From assembly GCA_913055735.1 (NCBI GenBank), contig CAJXKD010000002.1, positions 408,150-472,149 of the forward strand: a stretch of 64,000 bases of DNA, in the 5' to 3' direction. The notes beneath the pieces were generated by a model. The model was not told where the DNA came from, made no database searches, and saw only the letters and a list, made by a program, of their open reading frames with translations. Each line of letters starts with the position of its first letter. Position 1 is the stretch's first letter. The translations under genes and the position numbers were made by a program. The stretch is from an uncultured Rhodospirillales bacterium. GTDB taxonomy: Bacteria; Pseudomonadota; Alphaproteobacteria; Rhodospirillales; UBA2165. This document shows, piece after piece, positions 26,680 through 35,719 of this stretch.

Positions 26680-27888
26680 ATGTTTTACGAACTGGCGGCA
26701 GATAGTTGGGGCGACGAGGAGCGTGCCGCGGTACAGCGCGTTGTCGATTCAGGCAGGCTGACGATCGGCCCGGAGGTGGCGGCGTTCGAAGAAGAGTTCG
26801 CGGCCTATTTTGGGCGCAAGTATGCCGTAATGACCAATTCGGGGTCGTCGGCCAACTTGGTGGCGGTGGCCAGTCTTTGTTACCGGAAAGACAGGCCGTT
26901 GCAGCGCGGCGACGAAGTCATCGTTCCGGCCATCTCCTGGAGCACCACCTATCATCCGTTCCAGCAATATGGATTGAAACTGCGTTTCGTCGACGTCGAG
27001 CTCGACACGCTCAATATGGATGTCAGCCGTCTGGAAGAGGCATTGACGCCTGCAACCCGCGCTATCGTCGGCGTCAGCATTCTCGGCAACCCGGCCACAC
27101 TCGACGTGATGCGGGAATTTGCCGATCGGCACGGTCTCGTGTTCCTCGAGGACAACTGCGAATCCATGGATGCGGAGCTGGATGGCAAGAAGGCCGGTAG
27201 TTTCGGCGATATCGGCACCTTCAGCACCTTCTTTTCCCATCACATCTCGACGGGGGAGGGGGGCGTCCTCACGACGGATGATCCGGAACTGTTCGGTTTG
27301 GCACGGATGATCCGGGCTCATGGTTGGGTGCGCGATCTACCGGACTGGTCCGATCTCGTTGAGCGTACTGATGATGCCTTTTCGGAAGCGTACCGGTTCA
27401 TTTTGCCCGGCTATAACGTGCGTCCGCAGGAGATCAACGCCGCCGTCGGACGGGTGCAACTCAAGAAACTTCCGCGCATGACCAAGATGCGGCGCAAAAA
27501 CCTTGAGACGTTCCAAAAGCTATTCGCGGACGATCCCCGTTTCACCATCCAGCGGGAAAACGGCAGGTCGTCGTCGTTCTGCTTCACCATCATTCTCGAT
27601 CCGGCCATGACGCCGAACCGTGATGTCGTATTCGATGCGTTGCGTGATGCGGATATCGGCTTTCGCATGATTACCGGCGGTTGCTTCCCGCGTCACGAGG
27701 CAATCCGGCATTTTGACTATTCGCTGGTCGGTGAGATGACCAACGGCGACCGGGCACACGATTACGGTTTCTTCGTCGGCAATCACCCGTTCGATCTAAC
27801 GGAGCAGATTGAGAAACTTTATGAGGTTCTCGACGGCGTCTGTGCCGCTCCAGAGGTAAAGGATAAGAAGATTTGGCAGGTGGCATGA
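26680..27888 (+). CDS. DegT/DnrJ/EryC1-family protein with His at the PLP-lysine position
   Basis: A 402-residue PLP/PMP-fold protein. The family motif around the Schiff-base Lys reads FSTFFSHHISTGEGG, placing His 187 where aminotransferases have Lys. The same change marks PMP-dependent 3-dehydratases such as ColD and RfbH, so 3-deoxygenation of a 4-keto sugar is more likely than plain transamination. Other substrate-contact segments (NSGSSANL, LEDNCES) are normal. The ATG fits the family N-terminus; a TTG 15 bases upstream is open. The stop overlaps the next ATG. Confidence 0.85.
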   Translation: MFYELAADSWGDEERAAVQRVVDSGRLTIGPEVAAFEEEFAAYFGRKYAVMTNSGSSANLVAVASLCYRKDRPLQRGDEVIVPAISWSTTYHPFQQYGLKLRFVDVELDTLNMDVSRLEEALTPATRAIVGVSILGNPATLDVMREFADRHGLVFLEDNCESMDAELDGKKAGSFGDIGTFSTFFSHHISTGEGGVLTTDDPELFGLARMIRAHGWVRDLPDWSDLVERTDDAFSEAYRFILPGYNVRPQEINAAVGRVQLKKLPRMTKMRRKNLETFQKLFADDPRFTIQRENGRSSSFCFTIILDPAMTPNRDVVFDALRDADIGFRMITGGCFPRHEAIRHFDYSLVGEMTNGDRAHDYGFFVGNHPFDLTEQIEKLYEVLDGVCAAPEVKDKKIWQVA

Positions 27889-28817
27889 ATATCCTGGTGA
27901 CCGGCGGGGCGGGATATCTCGGCTCCGTCCTGGTGCCTGAGTTGCTCGAGGAAGGGCACCGGGTAACGGTCCTCGACAATTTCATGTGGCGGCAAAACAG
28001 CTTGGCTCATGTCTGTGCCGATCCCAATTTCGATGTCGTCAACGGCGATGCGCGCGACGAAGCAACCGTTAAGCCTTTGGCGAAAGCTGCCGATGCCGTA
28101 ATCCCGCTCGCGGCTCTGGTCGGTGCGCCGTTGTGTGATAAGGACCCGATGGCAGCGACGACCACCAACCGGGATGCCATCAAGATGCTCCTCGGGTTGT
28201 TGTCGAAGGACCAGCGGGTTGTGGTCCCGATTACCAATTCAGGTTATGGCATCGGCGAGAGCGGAAAATTCTGCACCGAGGAAACCCCGCTCAAGCCGGT
28301 TTCGCTATACGGCCGGACGAAGGTCGAGGCAGAGGAGATGGTTCTTGCCCGGGAGAACAGTATCTCGCTGCGGCTTGCCACGGTGTTCGGGATGGCACCG
28401 CGGATGCGCCTTGATCTGCTGGTAAATGATTTCGTCTATCGGGCGGTCAATGATCGTGCCGTCGTTCTGTTCGAAAGCCATTTCAAGCGCAACTACATTC
28501 ATATCCGCGACGTGGCACAGGCGTTTCGTCAAGCTCTGTCGCGTTTCGAGAGTATGCGCGGCGAACCCTATAACGTCGGTCTGTCCGATGCCAACCTGTC
28601 GAAATGGGAACTGTGCGAGAAGATTAAGAAGCACGTTCCGGGGTTCGTGTTTTTGGAAGCCCCGGTTGGTGAGGACCCCGACAAGCGTGACTATATCGTT
28701 TCCAACGAAAAGATCGAACGCGCCGGGTTCAACCCGCGTTGGAGCCTCGACGACGGTATCCGTGAGTTAATCAAGGGATACCGCATGATCCGCAACACCA
28801 TTTACAGCAATGTCTAA
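27885..28817 (+). CDS. NAD-dependent sugar epimerase/dehydratase
   Basis: A 310-residue extended SDR with GGAGYLG at 8-14, catalytic region NSGYGIGE and YGRTK. It overlaps the DegT gene by the ATGA arrangement, which shows tight coupling. It probably modifies the keto sugar made by the preceding enzymes (epimerisation or reduction); the exact reaction is not readable. Confidence 0.88.
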   Translation: MNILVTGGAGYLGSVLVPELLEEGHRVTVLDNFMWRQNSLAHVCADPNFDVVNGDARDEATVKPLAKAADAVIPLAALVGAPLCDKDPMAATTTNRDAIKMLLGLLSKDQRVVVPITNSGYGIGESGKFCTEETPLKPVSLYGRTKVEAEEMVLARENSISLRLATVFGMAPRMRLDLLVNDFVYRAVNDRAVVLFESHFKRNYIHIRDVAQAFRQALSRFESMRGEPYNVGLSDANLSKWELCEKIKKHVPGFVFLEAPVGEDPDKRDYIVSNEKIERAGFNPRWSLDDGIRELIKGYRMIRNTIYSNV

Positions 28818-30351
28818 CGGCACCCGACGGGCTGAAAACACTCTTCTCGCCGTTTACGATTTCGCCAGCTCGCGCATTTCGTTCGATTTTTTCAGCTTTC
28901 TTGTTCTGGCCGAGGTTGAGCGGCGGAAGCTCGATCTCGATAGTATTCGTCTTGTTGTCGTTCCGGCGGACGGGGACGGGTTCCATCCCAACGTTCAATA
29001 TGATCTCAAGCAGAAACAATGGCGGTTACGCAACGTAATTTTGAGCGGTGTGACTCTGCTTCCTTCATGCGTGGGAATAACGATGTGTCACTCCCGTGCT
29101 TTGGCGGAGGAACTTCTGTCCCGCTGGCAGGGCGATGTGTTTCCGTCGGGATACGAAGTTTTTCAACCCGTCGTTAGATGGCAGATGGGCTGGATCGTCC
29201 TTGCGGCGCACCTCGGAGAAAACCTGCAAGTGTTCCGCGCGTCCGCTCAGGCGAGAGCCTATGCGCAACAGTGGCTGTCTGGACGCGCCGATGGCCGCCG
29301 TTCCGTGGTTTTGACGTTGCGTGAAGCTTCGCATAACGCACAACGGAACACCGAGCTCAAAGAATGGGCGGCATGTGCGCGTCAGCTCGCCGCCGACGGT
29401 TTTCACCCTGTTATCGTTCGCGACATCGAAACGGCTTTGGAACCGATACCGGAGGAGTTCGACGGGATCGACCTGATGTCAGAGGCGGCATTCAACCTGG
29501 ATCTGCGGTTCGCATTGTATGAGCTGGCCTATTTCAATCTTGTGCCATCCAACGGTCCGCCAACTTTGGGTTGGTTCGACCGGAACGTGAAGTTCGCTTA
29601 TTTCGCGACGGGCGATTGGCTGTATGACGATCCGCCCCCCATGGAGGGTATGGGCATTGCGCGGGGCGAGAAGTTACCGTTCCACAATCGGTTCCAGCGA
29701 ATGTATTGGTGTGACAGCGATACGAACGTGCTTGTCAGTGCCGCGCGAGAACTCGCAGCGGATATTGAGGCAACGGCGCCCGGCCCCGAGATGGAAGAAG
29801 CTCTCAATCCTGTTTCGTCGTGCCGATTGCCGCTCGATAAGCTGGCCGCACGTTTCCTACGCGCGGACGAGTGGGAACTGGCAGTGGCGGCATGCGCTGC
29901 TGGATCGGATCGAGGAGACAGTAGTCCCGATCTGCAGCGAATTGGGAGGCTTGCAGCCGAAAGACTACGTTCTTCTCGAGATGCGACTCATGGAGATGCA
30001 GCAGATTTTCAGCGCGCTCGAAAATTGGCCGAAAGTGGTTCATTTGAGCAAGCTGAAAAATTGCTACGCAATCTTATGGACCGCCTGCCGGCAGCATGTG
30101 AGCCCTATGTTGATCTCGGTCTCATCTTGGAAGCTCAGCAAAAGTACCAAGAGGCTGCGGAGGTATATGGGCTGGCAGTACAAAGGGGCGTGGCCGCGCC
30201 GGAAACGGTGTTCAGGCTTGGTCGGGTGATGGAAGCTCTCGGTCAAATGGAGAATGCGCTGGACTGCTATGAGCACCTCGTCGACGTGGGCTCGAAAAGC
30301 CCGGCAGTGCATGCCGCGCTGGCCGCGGCGCGTCAAGCCGTTGCAGGCTAG
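28810..30351 (+). CDS. TPR protein with uncharacterised N-terminal domain
   Basis: The 513-residue reading frame has an N-terminal domain of about 330 residues (YDFASSRISFDFFSF, VVLTLREASHN, FHPVIVRDIE) and a C-terminal TPR region (FEQAEKLLRNLM, YQEAAEVYGLAVQ, MENALDCYEHL). A clear paralogue lies at 48.6 kb. I do not recognise the N-domain; the alternating strand/helix pattern would suit a glycosyltransferase-like fold, which is a guess. Between about 29895 and 30030 the codons are poor in this frame, while the +1 frame reads naturally, so two compensating indels or sequence errors are suspected. It overlaps the upstream gene by 8 bases. Confidence 0.7.
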   Translation: MSNGTRRAENTLLAVYDFASSRISFDFFSFLVLAEVERRKLDLDSIRLVVVPADGDGFHPNVQYDLKQKQWRLRNVILSGVTLLPSCVGITMCHSRALAEELLSRWQGDVFPSGYEVFQPVVRWQMGWIVLAAHLGENLQVFRASAQARAYAQQWLSGRADGRRSVVLTLREASHNAQRNTELKEWAACARQLAADGFHPVIVRDIETALEPIPEEFDGIDLMSEAAFNLDLRFALYELAYFNLVPSNGPPTLGWFDRNVKFAYFATGDWLYDDPPPMEGMGIARGEKLPFHNRFQRMYWCDSDTNVLVSAARELAADIEATAPGPEMEEALNPVSSCRLPLDKLAARFLRADEWELAVAACAAGSDRGDSSPDLQRIGRLAAERLRSSRDATHGDAADFQRARKLAESGSFEQAEKLLRNLMDRLPAACEPYVDLGLILEAQQKYQEAAEVYGLAVQRGVAAPETVFRLGRVMEALGQMENALDCYEHLVDVGSKSPAVHAALAAARQAVAG

Positions 30352-30358
30352 GCCGAAG

Positions 30359-31096
30359 ATGTCGCGGTCAAATCTCGCCACGATCGACTGCTTTATTCTT
30401 GCCGGTGGGCTGGGAACGAGGCTGGCCTCGACGGTGCCTGACCTCCCCAAGGTGCTGGCTCCTATCGACGGTGTTCCGTTCCTTGCGGTTCTGCTTGGCT
30501 GGCTCAAAAGTTTTGGCGCGCGCCGCGTCGTCATCGGCTTGGGACATCGCGCCGATCAGGTTTTGTCCTATTTGGAAACATCGCCAATCGATGGGCTCGA
30601 TATCGTTCCGATTATCGAACCGGCGCCTTTGGGTACTGCCGGTGCGCTTCGGTTTGCCGCTGAATACTTCTCGACGGACCCTGTGTTGATGCTTAACGGC
30701 GATAGTTTCGTTGACGCCGATCTTGATGCGTTTGTCACCGACCACGCGGCGTCGGGAGACGAGGTTTCCTTGTTGTGTACGCATGTCGACAATACGGAAA
30801 GGTTTGGAACGGTTGTCGTCGGGCCCGACGGCGCCATCGAGGCGTTCCGCGAAAAGGATGAGGGATGCCACGGGGGCGGGATCATCAATGCGGGTGTCTA
30901 CCTGTTGAGCCGGTCATTTCTAAATCGGTTAACGGAATATGAACAGGGATCGCTGGAAAGGGACGTCTTTGCGAGAATGCCGCGGAAATCCCTTCATGCC
31001 TTCGTCTCCCCGGGCGTGTTTATCGATATCGGAACGCCCGAAGATTATGCGAGGGCCCCCAGCATCTTAGGGCCTTATTTACCCATCCAAAGCTAG
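30359..31096 (+). CDS. hddC: D-glycero-D-manno-heptose 1-phosphate guanylyltransferase-like nucleotidyltransferase
   Basis: A 245-residue sugar-1-phosphate nucleotidyltransferase. The pyrophosphorylase signature LAGGLGTRL is near the N-terminus, with DLPKVLAPIDGVPFL and the metal-binding LNGDSF. The sequence closely fits HddC, which makes GDP-heptose from heptose 1-phosphate; other NDP choices are possible. It is followed by hddA, as in known GDP-heptose loci. Confidence 0.83.
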   Translation: MSRSNLATIDCFILAGGLGTRLASTVPDLPKVLAPIDGVPFLAVLLGWLKSFGARRVVIGLGHRADQVLSYLETSPIDGLDIVPIIEPAPLGTAGALRFAAEYFSTDPVLMLNGDSFVDADLDAFVTDHAASGDEVSLLCTHVDNTERFGTVVVGPDGAIEAFREKDEGCHGGGIINAGVYLLSRSFLNRLTEYEQGSLERDVFARMPRKSLHAFVSPGVFIDIGTPEDYARAPSILGPYLPIQS

Positions 31097-31124
31097 GCTC
31101 AGTGAGCGCAACGACGGATCGCTC

Positions 31125-32171
31125 ATGATCATTAGCAGAACCCCCTTCCGCGTTTCCCTATTCGGTGGCGGCACCGATTATCCGGCGTGGTATCGCCGCT
31201 ACGGTGGCGCCGTTATCGGGACGACCATCGACAAGTACTGTTATTTGAGCGTCCGCTACCTGCCGCCATTCTTCGAACACAAGCATCGGATTGTTTGGTC
31301 ACAGATCGAGCTGCCCAACGATGTCGAGGAGATCAAGCATCCAGCGGTACATGCCATTCTGGATGACATGCATTTCGACGACGGGCTGGAGATCACCTAC
31401 ACTGCGGATCTGCCTGCGCGTTCCGGCCTCGGAACCAGTTCGTCTTTCTCGGTTGGTCTCCTCCACGCCTTGTGGGCCCTCAAGGGGAAAATGGCGACCA
31501 AGAAATGTTTGGCCGATGAAGCGATCCGCATCGAGCAGGACGTTATCGGCGAGGCCGTCGGCAGCCAGGACCAGATCTGGGCCGCCTATGGCGGGCTTAA
31601 CCGTATCGAGTTCCATCAGGATGGAGGCTACGACGTTCAGCCGATCATCCTCAGCCCGGACCGTCGCCGCGCCTTGAAATCGTCGTTGATGCTGTTCTTT
31701 ACCGGATTTTCGCGCAATGCGGCCGAAATCGCCGAGAAGCAGATTGCTAATTTCGGCAAGAAGAAGTCCGAGTTGGAGGCGCTGGCCCAGATCGCGGACA
31801 CCGCTGGTGACGTGCTCAACGGCACTGGCGACATTGCCCGAGAGATTGGCGGGCTTTTGCACCAATCCTGGATGTTGAAGCGCGGTATTGCCGATGGTGT
31901 CAGCACCAATGCCGTCGATGATATCTATGGTGCCGGACGGGATGCCGGGGCAATTGGCGGCAAGCTCTTGGGCGCAGGCGGCGGCGGATTCATGCTGTTC
32001 GTAGTCGAACCCGAGAAGCAGGCTGCCGTCCGCGCCGCGTTAAAGGATCTGATCCACGTCAATTTCGATTTTGACGCCGGCGGCAGCAAAATTGTGGTCT
32101 ACGAACCCGATGGGCTAGGCAACGGCTCCGTCGGGAACCCGGCGGTTGAGCCGTTCCGGCTCGCCGTTTGA
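31125..32171 (+). CDS. hddA: D-glycero-alpha-D-manno-heptose-7-phosphate kinase-like GHMP kinase
   Basis: A 348-residue GHMP kinase. It has RTPFRVSLFGGGTDYP at the N-terminus, the ATP loop LPARSGLGTSSSFSVG and the C-terminal LLGAGGGGFMLF. This matches HddA, which phosphorylates C1 of heptose 7-phosphate in GDP-heptose synthesis. GmhA, the isomerase that makes the substrate, is not in the window. It is the last gene of the first plus-strand block. Confidence 0.87.
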   Translation: MIISRTPFRVSLFGGGTDYPAWYRRYGGAVIGTTIDKYCYLSVRYLPPFFEHKHRIVWSQIELPNDVEEIKHPAVHAILDDMHFDDGLEITYTADLPARSGLGTSSSFSVGLLHALWALKGKMATKKCLADEAIRIEQDVIGEAVGSQDQIWAAYGGLNRIEFHQDGGYDVQPIILSPDRRRALKSSLMLFFTGFSRNAAEIAEKQIANFGKKKSELEALAQIADTAGDVLNGTGDIAREIGGLLHQSWMLKRGIADGVSTNAVDDIYGAGRDAGAIGGKLLGAGGGGFMLFVVEPEKQAAVRAALKDLIHVNFDFDAGGSKIVVYEPDGLGNGSVGNPAVEPFRLAV

Positions 32172-32208
32172 CATCTTGGCGCCGCCAACCGGCTGGCGCA
32201 TCGCCGGT

Positions 32209-33060
32209 TTATTCCGCTAATTCTGCTTCGAGATAGAGCTTCGGACACTGCTGGTCGAGGAGACGGATCACGCGCTGTGTCGTCGCATCGATAAGCTGTG
32301 CCATTGCTTCGAAACTTCGTATGCGCTGCTCCTCATCAGCGGTCGCTATCGCAACATCTTTCTTCAGTCCAAGGTATTCGGCAGTTCCCCCCATTTCGGG
32401 CAAGACCGCTTCCATGAACTCATCGGCAAACATGAAAAAGCTCTGATCTCGATGGGTGTCGTGGGGGATATGACGGAACGCATTCGAAATTAACTTGAGG
32501 GTAGGCCGGCCCGCTAAAAGCGGCATCAACGGAAACCATTGATCCCAAAACGGCATGCCGAGGCAGAATTTCTTTTCTCCCCATACATCCGGGAGATGTC
32601 GGTCAAAAAAGAAAAAGTCGAATCCCCACGGATCCAGCTTGGGATCTAACTCGCCGGTTCCCTCGATAAAGGAAGGGACTTCCACGCGTGGTCCGAATAT
32701 GAAGCCTTCCGAGACCCTGCTCGCGATGAAGGAGGGGAGATTGCCGCTTTCGGCAATATGGATATCGGAATTAATGATGCCGACGACTTTCCGGTCAGAG
32801 CGGCGAAGAAAGTCGACCATGTCGGTTATGAAGACGAGGGGCTTGCCGACAATCGGTTTGGCCGTCCGCAGTATTGGCGCGAAGTCGATCCCGGGAAAAT
32901 CGGGCCGCAACTGGTCGATTTCCTCGGGTACATTGAGCGACGTCACGTCGAAACCCGCCCGAAGCCAGCTTTCTACCGCGCGCTGTTGTACCTCGAGCCT
33001 GGCGCCCGGCGCGATGCTCGTGGCGACAAGAATTGATTCGGATTTCGGCGCCGTTCTCAA
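32209..33060 (-). CDS. uncharacterised protein, possibly glycosyltransferase-like
   Basis: A 283-residue soluble protein on the opposite strand between two plus-strand blocks. Features: ILVATSIAPGARLEVQQRAV at the N-terminus, a central GIINSDIHIAE and a following hydrophobic-aromatic stretch (GFDFFFFDRHLP). The NSD could be the metal-binding acid of a GT-A fold, as Asp-containing motifs preceded by hydrophobic strands often are, but I cannot place the family. It starts at TTG; no ATG is available in frame nearby. Confidence 0.65.
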   Translation of the reverse strand: MRTAPKSESILVATSIAPGARLEVQQRAVESWLRAGFDVTSLNVPEEIDQLRPDFPGIDFAPILRTAKPIVGKPLVFITDMVDFLRRSDRKVVGIINSDIHIAESGNLPSFIASRVSEGFIFGPRVEVPSFIEGTGELDPKLDPWGFDFFFFDRHLPDVWGEKKFCLGMPFWDQWFPLMPLLAGRPTLKLISNAFRHIPHDTHRDQSFFMFADEFMEAVLPEMGGTAEYLGLKKDVAIATADEEQRIRSFEAMAQLIDATTQRVIRLLDQQCPKLYLEAELAE

Positions 33061-33426
33061 TGCTTAACCAATCCCTAATTTTTCGCCAAATTCAAGTGAG
33101 AAAATATAATAATTTCAATGGGTTCTGGATATTATTCCGGCAGCCTCATTAAGAAATTGTACAAGAATTCGGCTTAATTTTTTCCTTACTATTCCGGATG
33201 ATTCTACGGATGCCGCGCTGTCAAAGACGGCGGCAGGCAGCGCTCGAAAGGGCGATTAATCCGATCAACAGGATGAGGTCAGGTCGTTGGCAAAGCAGGC
33301 ATTGGAAACAGGTACGAGAGGCTACCGTTTTACCGTCAGCGCGGAACCCGCTGATCGTGGACGTTTTCATTTGCCCGAAGGATCTGCATCCCGAGATTCA
33401 ACCGTTGAAGCATTGGCAGGCGCGTA
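33061..33426. other. AT-rich intergenic region between divergent genes
   Basis: The first 130 bases are strongly AT-rich and probably contain divergent promoters for the uncharacterised gene and the HldE-like gene. The remaining part is richer in GC. An 87-codon open frame on the plus strand here has atypical, Arg-rich composition and runs into the next gene out of frame, so it is not annotated. Confidence 0.5.
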
Positions 33427-34995
33427 ATGGAACAGGCTACCCCAGGAACACGTCACGCTGAGTGTCTTACGGCACGCGACAAGGTCAAGTCCCTTGGTGA
33501 ATTGAAACACATCGTGGAAGCTGCGAAATCGCGGGGCGAATCCGTCGTTCTGGCGCACGGTGTGTTCGACCTCCTCCACATCGGCCATATCCGCCACCTT
33601 GAGGCGGCGGCGAAAGAGGGCGACGTTTTGGTGGCGACTGTTACCGTCGACTGCCATGTGAACAAGGGGCCCGATCGGCCGGTGTTCACCGATCAGCTGC
33701 GTGCCGAGGCGGTAGCCGCTCTCGAGCACGTCGATTGGGTGGCGATCAATCACGAACCGACCGCCGAGAACGTGATCAAGGCCCTGCAACCGGACGCCTA
33801 TGTAAAGGGTATCGAGTACAAAGACAGCGAAAACGACATTACCGGCAAGATCGACGGTGAATGCGGATTGGTGCAATCCTACGGCGGGCGCGTCGTATTT
33901 ACCGAAGACATTACCTATTCGTCGTCGTCGCTGATAAACCGATATCTCGACGTTTTCGAGCCGTCTCTGAAGAACTACCTGGAAGGTGTTCGCGACGGCG
34001 GAATGATGGACCGGCTAAATGGATTGCTCGACAAGGTGCAGGATATGAATGTCCTGTTCATTGGCGACGCAATTATCGACGAGTACCGCTACATCAAGCC
34101 ATTGGGAAAATCTCCCAAGGAAAACATGATTGCGACCCTCTATGAGGACAACGAGGTATTCGCCGGCGGCGTGTTTGCGGCCGCCAATCACATCGCCGGA
34201 TTCTGCAAGAGCGTGGAGATTGTCACCGGTGTGGGGGACGACGGCTACCTCGAATTTGCGCAATCGGCGTCGAAGCGGAACGTCAAGATCAGTGGCGTCG
34301 TCCGCAAGGGTACGCCGACGACCCGCAAGTGCCGTTATATCGATACGGGCTATAACGTTCGCAAGTTGTTTGAAGTTTATCACATGGACGACAGCCAGTT
34401 TTCGGGTGCGGACGAACGCGCGCTGTTGGACGCCGTCTCTGAACGGGCCAATGCTGCCGACATCGTCATCGTGACCGACTTCGGTCATGGGCTGATGACC
34501 GACAGGGTTATCGCGCGGCTGACCAAAGAAGCAAAGTTCGTCGCCGTCAATGCACAAAGTAACAGCGCCAACTTGGGCTTTAACCTGATCACTAAATATC
34601 ATCAGGCCGACTATATCTGTATCGATCAACCCGAGGCGCGTCTTGCGGTGATGGACAACCATTCCCCCATCGAGCAGGTGACCAGCGAGATGCTGCCGGA
34701 ACGGATCGATTGCCCGCGCATCGTCGTGACCCGCGGCAAGAATGGTTGCTTGGCGTATGAACGGGATCATCCGTTAAAGTTGATCCCGGGATTTACCAAT
34801 TCGATCGTCGACACCGTTGGCGCCGGCGACGCCTTTTTTGCCGTATCTGCACCGTTTGTTTGCGCCGGTGCCTCCATGGAGGATGCCGGTTTCATCGGTA
34901 ACGCGGCAGGCGCCATGAAGGTCGGAATCGTCGGTCATCGCCAATCGGTAGACCGGGTGCCGTTCCATAAGTTTGTAACGACATTGCTGAAGTAA
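33427..34995 (+). CDS. HldE-like bifunctional enzyme, nucleotidyltransferase-kinase order
   Basis: The 522-residue protein has a cytidylyltransferase-like domain first (HGVFDLLHIGHIRHL, with H51-x2-H54) and a PfkB/ribokinase domain second (about 200-522, with DTVGAGDAFFAV). E. coli HldE has the same two activities in the opposite order: the kinase makes heptose 1,7-bisphosphate and the transferase makes ADP-heptose. The reverse order is seen in carbohydrate-cluster relatives. Both signature motifs are intact. It probably activates a sugar or polyol phosphate for this cluster. Which nucleotide it uses is unknown. Confidence 0.85.
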   Translation: MEQATPGTRHAECLTARDKVKSLGELKHIVEAAKSRGESVVLAHGVFDLLHIGHIRHLEAAAKEGDVLVATVTVDCHVNKGPDRPVFTDQLRAEAVAALEHVDWVAINHEPTAENVIKALQPDAYVKGIEYKDSENDITGKIDGECGLVQSYGGRVVFTEDITYSSSSLINRYLDVFEPSLKNYLEGVRDGGMMDRLNGLLDKVQDMNVLFIGDAIIDEYRYIKPLGKSPKENMIATLYEDNEVFAGGVFAAANHIAGFCKSVEIVTGVGDDGYLEFAQSASKRNVKISGVVRKGTPTTRKCRYIDTGYNVRKLFEVYHMDDSQFSGADERALLDAVSERANAADIVIVTDFGHGLMTDRVIARLTKEAKFVAVNAQSNSANLGFNLITKYHQADYICIDQPEARLAVMDNHSPIEQVTSEMLPERIDCPRIVVTRGKNGCLAYERDHPLKLIPGFTNSIVDTVGAGDAFFAVSAPFVCAGASMEDAGFIGNAAGAMKVGIVGHRQSVDRVPFHKFVTTLLK

Positions 34996-34996
34996 C

Positions 34997-35662
34997 ATGC
35001 CTGAAATCGATTTCATTACTAGCGTTCACACCGGGTCCAGCCGCAATTATCTGGAGCGGGTCGTCGACCACGACAAAGCGGTATGCGCTGAAATTGCGCG
35101 CCAGTGGGGGGCGGATTATTGGGACGGCGATAGAAAATATGGCTACGGCGGCTACCGATATGACGGGCGATGGCGCCCTATCGCCGAAGCGATGGCGAAG
35201 CACTATGACTTGAAGGCCGGTGACAAAATTCTCGATATCGGGTGTGGAAAGGCCTATCTACTGTATGAATTCACGCAGGTCGTTCCTGGCATCGAAATCA
35301 CCGGAGTCGATGTATCAGAATACGGCATTGCTAATGCAAAACCGGAAATCAAGGACCGCTTGCAGCGGGCTTGTGCGACGCATCTTCCCTTCGAAGACAA
35401 TGAATTCGATTTCGTTTATTCGATCAATACGCTGCATAACTTGATGAACTTTGAACTTCATCAAAGCCTTCAAGAAATTTCCCGCGTCAGCCGAAGTGAC
35501 AAGGGCTATATAGTCGTGGAGTCCTACCGGGATGAACGTGAAAAAGCCAATTTGCTGTATTGGCAGCTTACGTGCGAGACGTTCTATCGGCCAGAAGAAT
35601 GGACCTGGCTGTACCGGCTGGCTGGGTACGAGGGCGACTACGGGTTCATTTATTTCGATTGA
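34997..35662 (+). CDS. class I SAM-dependent methyltransferase
   Basis: A 221-residue methyltransferase with motif I ILDIGCGKAYLLYE and post-I acid GVDVSEYG. The start is one base after the HldE-like stop, so the two are coupled. The acceptor is unknown; a sugar hydroxyl or amine is plausible from context. It is the last gene of the plus-strand carbohydrate set. Confidence 0.85.
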   Translation: MPEIDFITSVHTGSSRNYLERVVDHDKAVCAEIARQWGADYWDGDRKYGYGGYRYDGRWRPIAEAMAKHYDLKAGDKILDIGCGKAYLLYEFTQVVPGIEITGVDVSEYGIANAKPEIKDRLQRACATHLPFEDNEFDFVYSINTLHNLMNFELHQSLQEISRVSRSDKGYIVVESYRDEREKANLLYWQLTCETFYRPEEWTWLYRLAGYEGDYGFIYFD

Positions 35663-35687
35663 AATCGGCGAAGGTCGGCAAGCGAAA

Positions 35688-35709
35688 CCCGGAGGTCGCT
35701 ACCTCTGGG
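35688..35709. terminator. possible stem-loop between convergent operons
   Basis: A 9-bp stem (CCCGGAGGT / ACCTCTGGG, one G-T pair) with a CGCT loop lies in the 57-base gap between the two convergent carbohydrate operons. It lacks a T-run on either strand, so it may pause or punctuate transcription rather than act as a classical terminator. Confidence 0.35.
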
Positions 35710-35719
35710 CAATAGTAAT

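Noticed and set aside
30359..32171. A complete GDP-heptose pathway in the window
   Set aside because: HddA, HddC and a GmhB-like phosphatase are present, but no GmhA isomerase was seen, and the GmhB-like gene is distant and has an altered metal loop.
33198..33461. 87-codon open frame upstream of the HldE-like gene
   Set aside because: Very Arg-rich, poor codon use, and it runs into the next gene out of frame.
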